A stretch of 64,000 nt of DNA, from assembly GCF_022179645.1 (NCBI RefSeq), contig NZ_BPRA01000008.1, positions 186,001 to 250,000 on the forward strand, given 5' to 3'. Position numbers and translations under genes: made by a program. Shown piece after piece: positions 35,141 to 47,856 of this stretch. Under the pieces are notes generated by a model. It made no database searches, was not told where the DNA came from, and was given only the letters and a program-made list of their open reading frames with translations. The first letter of the stretch is position 1. Every line of letters starts with the position of its first letter. The DNA is from Methylobacterium thuringiense. GTDB lineage: Bacteria > Pseudomonadota > Alphaproteobacteria > Rhizobiales > Beijerinckiaceae.

Positions 35141-36415
35141 TCAGCCCTTCCGCAGCAGCACGTGCTTCTTCTTGCCGAAGGACAGCTTGATCACGCCGTC
35201 CTTCATGTCGGCGGCGCGCAGCACGGAGCGCTCGTCGCTGACCTGGACGTCGTTGACGCGCAGGCCCCCGCTCTTCACCTGCCGCCGCGCCTCGCTCGTC
35301 GAGGGCAGGAGCCGGGCGTATTCCGGCCCGAAGGCGGTGAGCACGCCGATGCCGGCATCGAGCAGGTCGGCCGAGACGGTGACGGTCGGCAGATCCGCCG
35401 CGACGGTGCCCTCCACGAAGGTTTTCCGAGCCGTCTCGGCGGCGACGTCCGCCGCCTCGCGGCCGTGCATCAGCGCCGTCGCCTCCGTGGCGAGCGTCTT
35501 CTTGGCCTCGTTGATCTCGGCGCCGGCAAAAGCCTCGAGCCGGGCGATCTCGTCCATCGGCAACAGCGTGAACAGCTTGAGGAAGCGGCCGACATCGGCG
35601 TCCTCGGTGTTCCGCCAGAACTGCCAGTAATCGTAAGGGCTCAGCATCCCCTCATCGAGCCAGACCGCCCCGGCGGCCGTCTTGCCCATCTTGGCGCCGG
35701 AGGCCGTGGTCAGCAGCGGGCAGGTCAGGCCGTAGAGTTGGGGCGTGCCCATGCGCCGGCCGAGATCGAGCCCCATGACGATGTTACCCCACTGATCCGA
35801 GCCGCCCATCTGCGCGATGCAGCCGTAGCGGCGGTTCAGCTCGACGAAGTCGTAGGATTGCAGGATCATGTAGTTGAACTCCAGGAACGAGAGTTCCTGG
35901 TCGCGCTCCAGCCGCATCCGCACGCTGTCCATCGACAGCATCCGGTTTACCGAGAAGTGGCGGCCGGCGTCGCGCAGCATCTCGATGTAGTTGAGCTTGG
36001 TCAGCCACTCGGCGTTGTCGACCATCAGCGCCTCGCCCGGCGCTTCGCCGAAGCTGAGGAACTTGGCGAAGGTCTTGCCGATGCCTTGCTTGTTCGCCTC
36101 GATCTGCTCGAGCGTCAGGATCTTGCGGGTTTCGTCGCGGCCCGAGGGGTCGCCGACGCGGGTGGTGCCGCCGCCCATCAGCGCGATCGGCTTGCCGGCC
36201 TTCGTCGCTTGGAGCCAGTGCAGCATCATGATCGAGAGCAGGTGGCCGATATGCAGCGAGGCCGCCGTGCAGTCGTAGCCGACATAGGTCGTCAGCCGGC
36301 CCTCCAGCGCCGCCGTGTCGATGCCTTCGAGATCGGAGGTCTGGTGGATGTAGCCGCGCTCGGTCAGCACCGCCAAGAAATCGGATTTCGGCGCGAAGGG
36401 CTCGGCGGCGGTCAT
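35141..36415 (-). CDS. tyrS: Tyrosyl-tRNA synthetase
   Basis: A 424-residue class I synthetase with HIGH at 55-58 and the KMSKS-equivalent KMGKT at 242-246. Tyrosine-binding [10 protein letters not shown] and [10 protein letters not shown] patches are present. The C-terminal S4 RNA-binding domain (about 360-424) is complete, with [22 protein letters not shown]. Normal for the TyrS type. Confidence 0.95.
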   Translation of the reverse strand: MTAAEPFAPKSDFLAVLTERGYIHQTSDLEGIDTAALEGRLTTYVGYDCTAASLHIGHLLSIMMLHWLQATKAGKPIALMGGGTTRVGDPSGRDETRKILTLEQIEANKQGIGKTFAKFLSFGEAPGEALMVDNAEWLTKLNYIEMLRDAGRHFSVNRMLSMDSVRMRLERDQELSFLEFNYMILQSYDFVELNRRYGCIAQMGGSDQWGNIVMGLDLGRRMGTPQLYGLTCPLLTTASGAKMGKTAAGAVWLDEGMLSPYDYWQFWRNTEDADVGRFLKLFTLLPMDEIARLEAFAGAEINEAKKTLATEATALMHGREAADVAAETARKTFVEGTVAADLPTVTVSADLLDAGIGVLTAFGPEYARLLPSTSEARRQVKSGGLRVNDVQVSDERSVLRAADMKDGVIKLSFGKKKHVLLRKG

Positions 36416-36510
36416 GTCGGGTCGGTCTCGATGCTGGGCGTTGGTGGCGCGACAGGGCCGCGGCCGGCATGGTAGCTCCCCGAAACACGAGGAACGTCGG
36501 GCGGCTCTGC

Positions 36511-36557
36511 GTGCCTCTCACACGACGACCGCGGATCGGGCGTCGTGTGAGAGGCAC
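36511..36557. repeat. Perfect 17-bp inverted repeat between tyrS and anmK
   Basis: GTGCCTCTCACACGACG (36511-36527) is followed after 13 bases by its exact reverse complement (36541-36557). It lies in the 182-bp divergent promoter region, about 95 bp upstream of tyrS and 40 bp upstream of anmK, with no T-run. The position argues against a terminator for either gene. It may be an operator, a leader hairpin of anmK or a repeat element of its own type. Confidence 0.75.
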
Positions 36558-36597
36558 TTAGCAGGGCCACCCGGGAAAGACGACGGGGCGTCACGGC

Positions 36598-37734
36598 ATG
36601 ACGATGAAGCGCGCGATCGGCCTGATGAGCGGCACCTCCCTCGACGGGGTCGACGTCGCCCTGATCGAGACGGACGGCGAGCGGGTCCAGATCACCAAGG
36701 GCCGCAACAACTTCCTCGATCCGCTGGGGCCGACCGGATACCGCGGCTACGAGGAGGAGGAGCGGGCGCTGCTGCGCAAGGCGACGCGCGATGCCGAGAG
36801 CGTGACCCTGCCGAGCGACCGGCCCGGGCACCTGCCGGAGGCCGAAGCCTTCGTCACCCGGGCGCATGCCGAGGCGGTGGAGCGCTTCCTCGCCGATAAC
36901 GGCCTGAGCGCGGCCGACATCGAGGTGATCGGCTTCCACGGCCAGACCGTGATCCACCGGCCGCAGGCGCGCATCAGCATCCAGATCGGCGACGGACAGG
37001 CGCTGGCTGACCGCGTCGGCATTCCTGTCGTCTCCGACCTGCGCCGGGCCGATATCGACGCGGGCGGGCAGGGGGCGCCGCTGGTGCCGATCTTTCATAA
37101 GGCGCTGGCCGAGGCCGCCGGCTTCGAGGGCGCCTTCGGCATCCTCAACATCGGCGGCGTGGCGAACGCGACGCTGATCGATTCGAAGGGCGGCGTCATC
37201 GCCTTCGACACCGGCCCCGGCAATTCGCTCATCGACGAGTGGATGCAGGAACGCGAGAACAAGAACCTCGACGACGGCGGCCGCACCGCCGCGCGCGGCA
37301 AGCCCGACGACCAGCTGCTCGCCTGGCTGTTGCAGCACCCGTTTTTCGCCAAGACGCCGCCGAAGTCGCTCGACCGCAACTGGTTCTCCCACAAGCTCGC
37401 CGGCCAGCTCTCCACCGAGGACGGCGCGGCGACGCTCACCGCCTTCACCGCCCGCGCCGTGTTGCTGGCCCTCGATCACGCGCCGGAAAAGCCGACGCGC
37501 TGGGTGATCGCAGGCGGCGGGGCCAAGAACGGCGAGCTGATGCGGCTCCTGACCACGCTGCTCGACGCCGAGATCCTGATGGCCGACGCCATCGGCTGGT
37601 CCTCCGCCTTCCTCGAAGCGCAGGCCTTCGCCTATCTCGCCATGCGCACGCTGAAAGACCTGCCGATCACGTTCCCGAGCACCACCGGCGTGAGCCAGCC
37701 GATCTCGGGGGGCGTGCTGTCGCGGCCGCGGTGA
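36598..37734 (+). CDS. anmK: Anhydro-N-acetylmuramic acid kinase
   Basis: A 378-residue ASKHA-fold kinase that phosphorylates and opens 1,6-anhydroMurNAc during peptidoglycan recycling. Family signatures are GLMSGTSLDGVDVAL (9-23), GFHGQTVIHRP, NIGGVANAT and FDTGPGNSLIDEWM. Length is normal. The gene is divergent from tyrS, with the long inverted repeat in its upstream region. Confidence 0.93.
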   Translation: MTMKRAIGLMSGTSLDGVDVALIETDGERVQITKGRNNFLDPLGPTGYRGYEEEERALLRKATRDAESVTLPSDRPGHLPEAEAFVTRAHAEAVERFLADNGLSAADIEVIGFHGQTVIHRPQARISIQIGDGQALADRVGIPVVSDLRRADIDAGGQGAPLVPIFHKALAEAAGFEGAFGILNIGGVANATLIDSKGGVIAFDTGPGNSLIDEWMQERENKNLDDGGRTAARGKPDDQLLAWLLQHPFFAKTPPKSLDRNWFSHKLAGQLSTEDGAATLTAFTARAVLLALDHAPEKPTRWVIAGGGAKNGELMRLLTTLLDAEILMADAIGWSSAFLEAQAFAYLAMRTLKDLPITFPSTTGVSQPISGGVLSRPR

Positions 37735-37761
37735 AGCCCGTGCAGCGCAACAGGTCTGCCA

Positions 37762-37908
37762 TCCCCAACGATCCTCATGCTGAGGCGCCCGCGCCAGCGG
37801 GCCTCGAAGCACGGCCGACGCTCCTGCAGGCCGACGCGCGGCTCGTGATCCTGGATGAGCGGATGCCGTGCTTCGAGGCCGCTCCGCGGCACCTCAGCAT
37901 GAGGGGCG
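37762..37908. repeat. Palindromic extragenic element downstream of anmK
   Basis: The left arm ATCCTCATGCTGAGG-CGCC (from about 37769) and the right arm CACCTCAGCATGAGG (from about 37890) are near reverse complements, enclosing GCGGGCCTCGAAGCACGG and a matching GTGCTTCGAGGCCGC. This layout, with CCTCATGCTGAGG/CCTCAGCATGAGG ends around a CCTCGAAGCA core, is a third repeat type in the window. Confidence 0.7.
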
Positions 37909-38035
37909 TGGTGGGTGCCACTGATGGCTTCGGCTGAGGACAGGGCCTTGCGTTCGGTCACACAAGCGCGATGGGTCTCGCGCCGGATCGCCGCGGCAGC
38001 TACGCTTGGCCGAAGGTCGAGCCGGAGACGATGAC

Positions 38036-39004
38036 ATGGGGCAGCAGCTTCACACGGGTGCCGGCGCGCTCGGATTGCTCCTCTGCACCGGCCTAACGGC
38101 CGCGGCCTTCGACTGCGCCAAGGCCCGGCTCCCGATCGAAAAGGCGATCTGTGCCGACCCCGCCGCCAAGGCCTCCGACGACGCCATGGAGGCGGCCTTC
38201 GAGACCCTGCGCCCGGCCCTCGCCGGTCCGCAGAGGCAGGCCGCCCTCGACGACCAGCGCGCCTGGCTCAAGCAGCGCAACGCGAACTGCCTGCAGAACA
38301 AGACGCCCGCCTCCTGCGTCGCCGACGCGAACGGCGCCCGCACCGGAGTTCTCACCGCCCGGCCGGAATCCGGTCCCGGCCTCGAGCGGCGGCCGCAGCC
38401 GTTCTTCGTCCGTCAGGCCGGCAGCCGCGACAAGGTCGACGTCGCCCTCCATCTCTACAGGTTCGCGGATCCGGCCACGCCCGGCGAGCGGTTGCTCAAC
38501 ACCCGCGCCGACGAAACCGTCGCCAAGACCGACTTCAAGAAGGAGGAGCCGGAGGATCGCGACTGGAGCCGCGAGGAGAGCTGGTCGATCGCCTACGCCT
38601 CGCCCGCCTTCCTCTCGGTCTGGGCCACGAGCTACGAGTACAGCGGGGGCGCCCATGGCGGCGCCGGCGGCCAGGGCATCCACATCGACCTGCGCCGGGG
38701 CCGAATCGTCAGCTTCGCCGACCTGTTCGACGCCAAGGCCGCCGCGGAGATCGACCGGCGCTGTCTCAAGCAGATCAAGGCCGAGAAGACCGAGCGCGGC
38801 GTCGGCGACGACGAACAGCCCGATCTCGGCAAGCAGGTAGCCGATGTGGTGAGGAACCTCGGCAGCTGGTCCTTCAAGGAGACGGCGGCCTCGGTGTATT
38901 TCGGGCAGTACGCCCTCGGCTCCTATGCCGAGGGCACCTATAACTGCGACCTGCCGATGGACGTGCTGAACACGCTGTCGAAGGTGCCTCTGCCGCCGCG
39001 CTGA
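38036..39004 (+). CDS. Secreted LprI-domain protein
   Basis: A 322-residue exported protein. The signal peptide (about residues 6-24) is followed by a Cys-rich lysozyme-inhibitor LprI-like helical domain (FDCAKARLPIEKAICAD through QRNANCLQ). A C-terminal DUF3298-like domain is suggested by SYEYSGGAHGGAGGQGIHIDL and IVSFADLF. Likely periplasmic; target and role unknown. ATG 38036 was chosen because it starts right before the signal peptide. A second exported-protein gene follows after 26 bp, possibly in one operon. Confidence 0.75.
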   Translation: MGQQLHTGAGALGLLLCTGLTAAAFDCAKARLPIEKAICADPAAKASDDAMEAAFETLRPALAGPQRQAALDDQRAWLKQRNANCLQNKTPASCVADANGARTGVLTARPESGPGLERRPQPFFVRQAGSRDKVDVALHLYRFADPATPGERLLNTRADETVAKTDFKKEEPEDRDWSREESWSIAYASPAFLSVWATSYEYSGGAHGGAGGQGIHIDLRRGRIVSFADLFDAKAAAEIDRRCLKQIKAEKTERGVGDDEQPDLGKQVADVVRNLGSWSFKETAASVYFGQYALGSYAEGTYNCDLPMDVLNTLSKVPLPPR

Positions 39005-39030
39005 CGGCACGCAACGGACAAGGATCCGGC

Positions 39031-39741
39031 ATGACGCGGGCGATACGCTGGGCGATGTTCGGGATCATCGCCGCGCTGGCTTTGGGCGGTATCGTCCTCG
39101 CCTATCCGGCAGCCGCCGCGCTGTCCTGTCCCCAATGCTTCGGCTTCGAGCCCGTTGACGGATCGATCTTCGTTGACCGGGAGGCGACTCCGGACGACCG
39201 CACGCGCATCGTCAGTCTGGTCGCCGAGGGACGGGGCAACGTCGAAGCGTTCTACGGCCGGCCCGAGCCGCTGCCGCGCATCCTCGCCTGCACCACCGAG
39301 GCCTGCTACCGGCGCCTCGGCGGCGGCGGATCGCGCGGCATGGCGCTGATGGATGCCGGCCTCGTCCTCTCCCCGCGCGCCGACGCGACGATCGCCGCGC
39401 ACGAACTCGCCCACATCGCATTTCACGCCCGGATCGGCCGGATCGCCACCTGGGAACGAACGATCCCGCAATGGTTCGACGAGGGGCTTGCTGTCTTCAT
39501 CTCGGAGGATGCCCGCTACCTGGCCCCTGCGAGCGTTTCGGACCGCTGTCTGGTCGAGCCCGACGGCCCGCTCCCGACCGACCGCGCCTCCTGGATCGAG
39601 CGTGCCGAGAGCCAGGCGCTCTACGCCAAAGCCGCGTGCCGGGTCGGTCGCTGGGTCTCGCGCATGGGCGGCATGCCTCAGGTGCGCGCCGCGATCACGC
39701 GCTGGGGGGAGGGCGCGCCCTTCGATGCCGCCCGGCCCTAA
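39031..39741 (+). CDS. Exported putative zinc metallopeptidase (HExxH)
   Basis: A 236-residue protein with an N-terminal hydrophobic export or anchor segment (about 8-30). It shows a gluzincin-like site: HELAH at 124-128 and, about 20 residues later, WFDEG at 148-152 with a probable third ligand E151. Four or more cysteines (C33, C36, C87, C92) suggest disulfides. I do not recognise a named family. It lies between an LprI-type gene and aroC. Confidence 0.7.
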   Translation: MTRAIRWAMFGIIAALALGGIVLAYPAAAALSCPQCFGFEPVDGSIFVDREATPDDRTRIVSLVAEGRGNVEAFYGRPEPLPRILACTTEACYRRLGGGGSRGMALMDAGLVLSPRADATIAAHELAHIAFHARIGRIATWERTIPQWFDEGLAVFISEDARYLAPASVSDRCLVEPDGPLPTDRASWIERAESQALYAKAACRVGRWVSRMGGMPQVRAAITRWGEGAPFDAARP

Positions 39742-39788
39742 GCGGATGCTGGCCTGACGCGCCGCACCGCGCTAGAGCGGGCCTCACG

Positions 39789-40898
39789 ATGTCCCACAAC
39801 ACGTTCGGCCACCTGTTTCGCGTCACCACCTTCGGCGAGAGCCACGGGGTCGCCCTCGGCTGCGTGGTCGACGGCTGCCCGCCCGGCCTCGCGCTGGAGG
39901 CGGAGGAGATCCAGGCCGAGCTCGACCGGCGCAAGCCCGGCCAGTCGCGCTTCACCACGCAGCGCCGCGAGCCCGATCAGGTCAAGATCCTGTCCGGCGT
40001 GTTTGCCGACGACCGTACGGGCGGGCGCCAGCTCACCACCGGGACGCCGATCGCGCTGATGATCGAGAACACCGACCAGCGCTCGAAGGACTATTCGGAG
40101 ATCCGGGACAGCTACCGCCCGGGCCATGCCGACTACGCCTACGACGCCAAGTACGGAATCCGCGATTATCGCGGCGGCGGCCGCTCCTCGGCCCGCGAGA
40201 CGGCAGCCCGCGTCGCGGCCGGCGCCATCGCGCGAAAAGTGCTGCCGGGCGTCACCATCCGCGCCGCGCTGGTGCAGATGGGGCCGCACGCCGTCGACCG
40301 CGCGAACTGGGACTGGGACGAGGTCGGCCGCAACCCGTTCTTCTGCCCCGACGCCAAGGCGGCCGCCCTCTACGAAACCTACCTCGACGAAATCCGTAAG
40401 GACGGCTCGTCGATCGGTGCGGTGATCGAGGTGGTTGCCGAGGGCGTGCCCGTCGGCCTCGGCGCGCCGGTCTACGGCAAGCTCGATGCGGATCTCGCGG
40501 CGGCGATGATGTCGATCAATGCGGTCAAGGGCGTCGAGATCGGCGACGGCTTCGCGAGCGCCGCGCTCCGCGGCGAGGACAACGCCGACGAGATGCGCGC
40601 CAGCAACGATGGCCGCCCGAGCTTCCTCGCCAACCATGCCGGCGGCGTGCTGGGCGGCATCTCCACGGGCCAGCCGGTGGTGGTGCGCTTCGCCGTCAAG
40701 CCGACCTCGTCGATCCTGACGCCGCGCCGCACCGTCACCAGAGACAACCGCGACGTGGACCTCATCACCAAGGGCCGCCACGACCCCTGCGTCGGCATCC
40801 GCGCCGTGCCGGTGGCGGAAGCCATGATGGCGTGCGTGCTCGCCGATCACTATCTGCGCCATCGGGGGCAGGTCGGCGAGCCGGTCCGCGGCGCCTAA
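39789..40898 (+). CDS. aroC: Chorismate synthase
   Basis: A 369-residue enzyme that converts 5-enolpyruvylshikimate-3-phosphate to chorismate with reduced FMN, the last common step of aromatic amino acid synthesis. Signatures: [18 protein letters not shown] (near 18), [29 protein letters not shown], and the C-terminal [17 protein letters not shown]. Full length. Confidence 0.96.
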   Translation: MSHNTFGHLFRVTTFGESHGVALGCVVDGCPPGLALEAEEIQAELDRRKPGQSRFTTQRREPDQVKILSGVFADDRTGGRQLTTGTPIALMIENTDQRSKDYSEIRDSYRPGHADYAYDAKYGIRDYRGGGRSSARETAARVAAGAIARKVLPGVTIRAALVQMGPHAVDRANWDWDEVGRNPFFCPDAKAAALYETYLDEIRKDGSSIGAVIEVVAEGVPVGLGAPVYGKLDADLAAAMMSINAVKGVEIGDGFASAALRGEDNADEMRASNDGRPSFLANHAGGVLGGISTGQPVVVRFAVKPTSSILTPRRTVTRDNRDVDLITKGRHDPCVGIRAVPVAEAMMACVLADHYLRHRGQVGEPVRGA

Positions 40899-40914
40899 GA
40901 ACTCGGAACAGACA

Positions 40915-41997
40915 GTGACCCAGCATTCCCGCGTCTCCGAGGCCGTCGAGGCCTTCGCCCGTGGCGAGATCGTCGTCGTGACCGACGACGACGACCGCGA
41001 GAACGAAGGCGACCTCGTCGTCGCCGCCTCGCTCTGCACGCCGGAGAAGATGGCGTTCATCATCCGCAACACCTGCGGCATCGTCTGTGCGCCGATCACC
41101 TTCGACGAGGCGCGCCGGCTCCACCTCGCGCCGATGGTCGCCTCGAACGACGCGCCGCTCGGCACGGCCTTCACCGTGACGGTCGACGTCAAGCATGGGC
41201 TGACCACCGGCATCTCGGCCGAGCAGCGCTGCAACACGGTGCGCGCGCTGGCCAACGGCAACATGGGCGCGGCCGACTTCGTCCGCCCCGGCCACGTCTT
41301 CCCGCTGATCGCCCGCGACGGCGGCGTGCTAATGCGCTCGGGCCATACCGAGGCCGCCGTCGACCTCTGCAAGCTCGCCGAGCTGCCCCCCGTCGGCGTG
41401 ATCTGCGAACTCGCCAACGACGACGGCACCGTGATGAAGGGGCCGCAGATCGACGCCTTCGCCGAGACGCACGGCCTCAAACGCATCTCGGTCGCCGAGA
41501 TGATCACCTACCGCCAGGCCCGCGACCGGCTGGTCGAGCGCGTCGGCAGCTTCCCGGTGAAGACCGACCACGGCCCGATGACGGGCTACGCCTACGTCAC
41601 GCCGTTCGAGACCATCCAGCAATTCGCCTTCGTGCACGGCGAGATCGGCGACGGCCGCGACGTGCTGGTGCGCCTGCACCGCTCCAACGTCGTCGCCGAC
41701 GTGATCGAGGGCGGCCGGCAGATCGATTGCGTGATGCGCCGTTTCGCGAAGGAGGGCAGGGGCATCCTGGTCTACCTGCGCGACGGCACCGCCGGCGTTC
41801 CGCTCTCGCGCATCGCGGAGGACGAGGGCGCCGAAGCGCAGCGCGTGCGCCAGTGGCGCGAGGTGGGCCTGGGGGCCCAGATCCTGCGCGATCTCGGCGT
41901 CAGCTCGATCCGCAACCTCGCGACTTCGTCGCGCGCCTATGTCGGGCTCTCGGGCTTCGGCATCGAGCATCTGGGGGACGAGCCGCTGGAGGGGTGA
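40915..41997 (+). CDS. ribB: RibBA-like protein: DHBP synthase with degenerate GTP cyclohydrolase II half
   Basis: A 360-residue protein. Residues about 5-205 are 3,4-dihydroxy-2-butanone-4-phosphate synthase, complete with DDDDRENEGDL and GHTEAAVDL, and provide the four-carbon unit for riboflavin. Residues about 210-350 align with GTP cyclohydrolase II but lack the zinc cysteines and the CDCG-type motif (the region reads LHRSNVVADVIEGG), so this half is probably inactive. Such RibBX forms are known in alphaproteobacteria. The start is GTG 40915, 16 bp after aroC. Confidence 0.92.
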   Translation: MTQHSRVSEAVEAFARGEIVVVTDDDDRENEGDLVVAASLCTPEKMAFIIRNTCGIVCAPITFDEARRLHLAPMVASNDAPLGTAFTVTVDVKHGLTTGISAEQRCNTVRALANGNMGAADFVRPGHVFPLIARDGGVLMRSGHTEAAVDLCKLAELPPVGVICELANDDGTVMKGPQIDAFAETHGLKRISVAEMITYRQARDRLVERVGSFPVKTDHGPMTGYAYVTPFETIQQFAFVHGEIGDGRDVLVRLHRSNVVADVIEGGRQIDCVMRRFAKEGRGILVYLRDGTAGVPLSRIAEDEGAEAQRVRQWREVGLGAQILRDLGVSSIRNLATSSRAYVGLSGFGIEHLGDEPLEG

Positions 41998-42034
41998 AAA
42001 CCCATCCGGAGTGCGATGCGGTCCGGGCCGTGAG

Positions 42035-42140
42035 CCTCTCCTCCCCCTTGTGGGGAGGAGCCGGAGGTGGTGCAGACGGCACCGTTCCGCTCGATCCTGC
42101 ACCACCCCCCACCCCTACCCCTCCCCACAAGGGGGAGGGG
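42035..42140. repeat. Inverted repeat between ribB and a HAD phosphatase gene
   Basis: CTCCCCCTTGTGGGGAGGAG at about 42043-42062 faces CCTCCCCACAAGGGGGAGG at about 42118-42136, with GGTGGTGCAG/CTGCACCACC arms inside. The long near-perfect hairpin occupies most of the 203-bp spacer. Similar to, but distinct from, the repeat at 1005-1210. Confidence 0.7.
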
Positions 42141-42200
42141 ATATGCGCTGCGAAGGCGACGATTGGTTCGCCATCTCGCAAGCAAACCCGGAGTCGTTTC

Positions 42201-42872
42201 ATGACCGAACGTCCCGTGTTTCCGGGCCGCCGCTTCGCCGCGTTCCTGTTCGACATGGACGGCACGGTCCTGACCTCCATCGCCTCGGCCGAGCGGGTCT
42301 GGTCGCGCTGGGCCGCCGCGCACGGGCTCGACGTCGCGACTTTCCTGCCCACGATCCACGGCGTGCGCACGGTGGAGACCATCGCGCGGCTCGGCCTGCC
42401 GGGCGTCGATCCGCAAGAGGAAGCCGACGCGATCATGCGTGCGGAGATGGCGGACGTGGCCGACATCGACCCGATCGCGGGCGCCGCCGCCTTCCTCGCC
42501 GCGCTGCCGCGGGAGCGCTGGGCGATCGTGACCTCGGCCCCCCGGAAACTCGCAGAGTGCCGGCTCGCGGCCGCCGGCCTGCCCCCGCCGCCGCTGATGG
42601 TCGCCGCCGAGGATGTCGCGCGCGGCAAGCCCGCTCCCGACTGCTTCCAGCTGGCCGCAGACAAGCTCGGCGTTTCGGCAGTGGACTGCCTCGTCTTCGA
42701 GGATGCGCCGGCCGGCATCGCGGCGGCCGAGGCCGCCGGCGCGGCCGTTCTCGTGATCACCGCCACGCACACCAAGGCCATCGCAACGCCGCACCCGACG
42801 CGGGCGGGCTACGAGGGCCTGGCCTCGCGGTGCGATCCGGACGGACGGCTCGAACTGGTCCCGGTCGCATAG
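42201..42872 (+). CDS. HAD-superfamily sugar phosphatase-like hydrolase
   Basis: A 223-residue HAD hydrolase. Motif I is LFDMDGTVL (the two Asp near residues 18-20), motif II is VTSAPRK, and motifs III/IV are KPAPDCFQLAA and VFEDAPAGIAAAEAAG. The small helical cap and HGVRTVETI segment are typical of sugar/glycerol phosphate phosphatases. The substrate cannot be inferred. Convergent with the deacetylase-like gene, 10 bp between stops. Confidence 0.87.
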   Translation: MTERPVFPGRRFAAFLFDMDGTVLTSIASAERVWSRWAAAHGLDVATFLPTIHGVRTVETIARLGLPGVDPQEEADAIMRAEMADVADIDPIAGAAAFLAALPRERWAIVTSAPRKLAECRLAAAGLPPPPLMVAAEDVARGKPAPDCFQLAADKLGVSAVDCLVFEDAPAGIAAAEAAGAAVLVITATHTKAIATPHPTRAGYEGLASRCDPDGRLELVPVA

Positions 42873-42882
42873 GCGACGGGGC

Positions 42883-43812
<930 letters not shown>

Positions 43813-44009
43813 GGATCATCCTCCCGGCAGCGGAGCCGATCCGACGGCCGGCGCGCGCTGTCTCATCTCGGCAACAAGCGCAGCAAATGCGCCACGGTTC
43901 CGCTTGGTAGGACCAGCTTGCCACAGTCCTGGCCACGAAGCTCAGCAAGATAGCGCAAACCCCGTCGTGCGATCCGGCGGGGACCTTCGCCTATCGGGGC
44001 AACCACGTC

Positions 44010-44699
44010 ATGCGTTCCCATCTCGCGCTCCTCGCCCTCGCCCCGCTCGGCGCGTCGCTCGCCGGCTGCATGTCGGAGCGGGCCGCGCTGCCTCCGGTTC
44101 AGCTCGCCGCGCTGACGCCGCCGGGGGCCGTCGGCCCCGGAGGCGTGACGCCGATGGCGGTGCCCCCGCCGCCGCCGTACTTTCCGCCGGGGCCCGAGCG
44201 CGACCGCGAATGGCTGAAGCTGGCGCCCTCCGCCCAGATCAACGATCCCGAGCTCCGGCGCACCGTCATCGACTATCCGACGAAGGAGAAGCCCGGGACG
44301 ATCATCGTGTCGACGGCCGAGAAGCGCCTCTACTTCGTCATGGCCGGCGGTCAGGCGATGCGCTACCCGGTCTCCGTCGGCAAGGAGGGCGCCTCCTGGT
44401 CCGGCACGGCCAATGTCGACCGCAAGATGGAATGGCCGGACTGGAACCCGCCCAAGGAGATGCTCGCGCGCAAGCCCGAGCTGCCCACGCGCCTCGAAGG
44501 CGGCCCGCTCAACCCGATCGGCGCACGCTCGCTGTTCCTGGCGCAGAACGGCAAGGACACGCTGTTCCGCATCCACGGCACCAACGAGCCCGAGAAGATC
44601 GGCCAGTCGGTCTCGTCGGGCTGCATCCGCATGCTCAACGAGGATGCGATGGACCTCTACACCCGCGTTCCGATCGGAACGAAGGTCGTGGTGCTGTAG
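44010..44699 (+). CDS. Lipoprotein L,D-transpeptidase
   Basis: A 229-residue YkuD-domain enzyme. A lipobox (SLAGC, Cys20) indicates a lipidated, membrane-attached periplasmic protein. The catalytic site has H189 in IHGTNEP and C205 in SVSSGCIRM. L,D-transpeptidases make 3-3 peptidoglycan cross-links or attach proteins to murein. A strong terminator follows directly. Confidence 0.92.
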   Translation: MRSHLALLALAPLGASLAGCMSERAALPPVQLAALTPPGAVGPGGVTPMAVPPPPPYFPPGPERDREWLKLAPSAQINDPELRRTVIDYPTKEKPGTIIVSTAEKRLYFVMAGGQAMRYPVSVGKEGASWSGTANVDRKMEWPDWNPPKEMLARKPELPTRLEGGPLNPIGARSLFLAQNGKDTLFRIHGTNEPEKIGQSVSSGCIRMLNEDAMDLYTRVPIGTKVVVL

Positions 44700-44732
44700 G
44701 CACGGACCCACCGGACATGAGACGCGGATCGA

Positions 44733-44766
44733 CGGGGCGGCACAGGGTGCCGCCCCGATTTGTTTT
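44733..44766 (+). terminator. Terminator of the L,D-transpeptidase gene
   Basis: CGGGGCGGCAC (44733-44743) pairs with GTGCCGCCCCG (44747-44757), an 11-bp perfect stem with a 3-base loop, followed by ATTTGTTTT. Confidence 0.85.
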
Positions 44767-44979
44767 GGGCTGCACCGTCCTGCACCTGCGCCCGCAGGTG
44801 GGAATCGGCAAAAAGCGGCGGATTGCCGACACCATTTCGAAAGCACCAATCGTGATGGCGCTTTAACCTGAAATTCCGTTCAGATTTGCCCGTTAACCTC
44901 TGAGAGCAATCCCGGCTCGTACAGTCACGACATAGAGAAACACGGGACCGGCAGAACACAGGCCGGAGGGAAGCAGGAC

Positions 44980-45423
44980 ATGAGCAACCTTTCACTTCAA
45001 CTCTTCTGCAACCGTATTGCCGCGGCCGGCCGCATGACGCGCGACGACGTGCGGAGCCTCAGCGAGGACCACCTCGCCGACGGCCTGGCGCATCGCGACG
45101 AAGTCGACCTGCTGCTCGCCCTCGATCGGGCCGTCACCGACAAGGACGCCGGCTTCGCCGACCTGCTCATCGCCCTCGTCGTCGATTTCGTGGTTTGGGC
45201 CGAGCGCTCGACCGGCACCGTCGGGAACGATGCCGCGGGCTGGCTCGCCGCCTCGATCGCGGGCCGCTCGGGGCCGACCCCGACGGGTGCGCGGATCGCG
45301 ATGGAGGTCGTGCGCGAGGCCCAGACGAGCGACGAAGACCTGATCTCCTTCGCCCTGGAGGCGAACAGCTGGACCCGCCAGCCCGTCGCCATGCGCCGCC
45401 AGCATTTCGCCCTCGCCGCCTGA
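44980..45423 (+). CDS. Small cytoplasmic hypothetical protein
   Basis: A 147-residue protein of unknown function with mostly helical, acidic character (MTRDDVRSLSEDHLADGLAHRDEVDLLLALD). A moderately hydrophobic stretch FADLLIALVVDFVVWAE (about 60-76) is not long enough to be a sure membrane helix. A good GGAGGG ribosome site precedes the ATG. The 280-bp upstream region holds the previous terminator and A+T-richer sequence around 44870-44900, probably its promoter. Confidence 0.65.
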   Translation: MSNLSLQLFCNRIAAAGRMTRDDVRSLSEDHLADGLAHRDEVDLLLALDRAVTDKDAGFADLLIALVVDFVVWAERSTGTVGNDAAGWLAASIAGRSGPTPTGARIAMEVVREAQTSDEDLISFALEANSWTRQPVAMRRQHFALAA

Positions 45424-45587
45424 GCCGTGGCCTGTCCCTGCCGGCCAGAGCGCGGGGCAGGATTGTATTCACTTTCGCCGGTCGCCCGGCACAGCTTTCG
45501 CCGGCTGCGCAAGTGCTTTATCGGAATGCAGCCGGGGCTTTGCTCCGCCACCTGTCCGACGACGCTTCCTCCCACTTGCGGCCTGCG

Positions 45588-47591
<2,004 letters not shown>

Positions 47592-47595
47592 GCGT

Positions 47596-47856
47596 ATGCC
47601 GCGAGGACAACGGCCGCCCGGAATATCCGACCTCGCCTACAATGAGCAGGCGAAGCTTCTGGCCACGGGACTCAACAACGTGGCTGTTGCGTTCATCGTG
47701 GTTGGCGTGGTGACGCCGATCACCGCAGTGAGTTTCGGCGTTCCGTCTGCACCGGCCATCAGCGTCTGGACGGCGATCTTTGCCGGAATTTGGTTCTGCG
47801 CCGCAGCAGGCCTACATTGGTTGGGACGACGCGTTTTGCGGAGCCTCAAGCCGTGA
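47596..47856 (+). CDS. Small two-helix membrane protein
   Basis: An 86-residue protein of unknown family. Two hydrophobic segments occur, about residues 26-43 (NVAVAFIVVGVVTPITAV) and 54-72 (SVWTAIFAGIWFCAAAGLHWL), with a basic C terminus. It starts 4 bp after pccA and its TGA overlaps the GTG of another tiny membrane ORF, so the pair is translationally coupled. Confidence 0.6.
   Translation: MPRGQRPPGISDLAYNEQAKLLATGLNNVAVAFIVVGVVTPITAVSFGVPSAPAISVWTAIFAGIWFCAAAGLHWLGRRVLRSLKP

Noticed and set aside
31710-35630. Plus-strand frame of 1306 codons
   Set aside because: An out-of-frame shadow of the AsmA-like gene, extremely rich in Arg and Pro.
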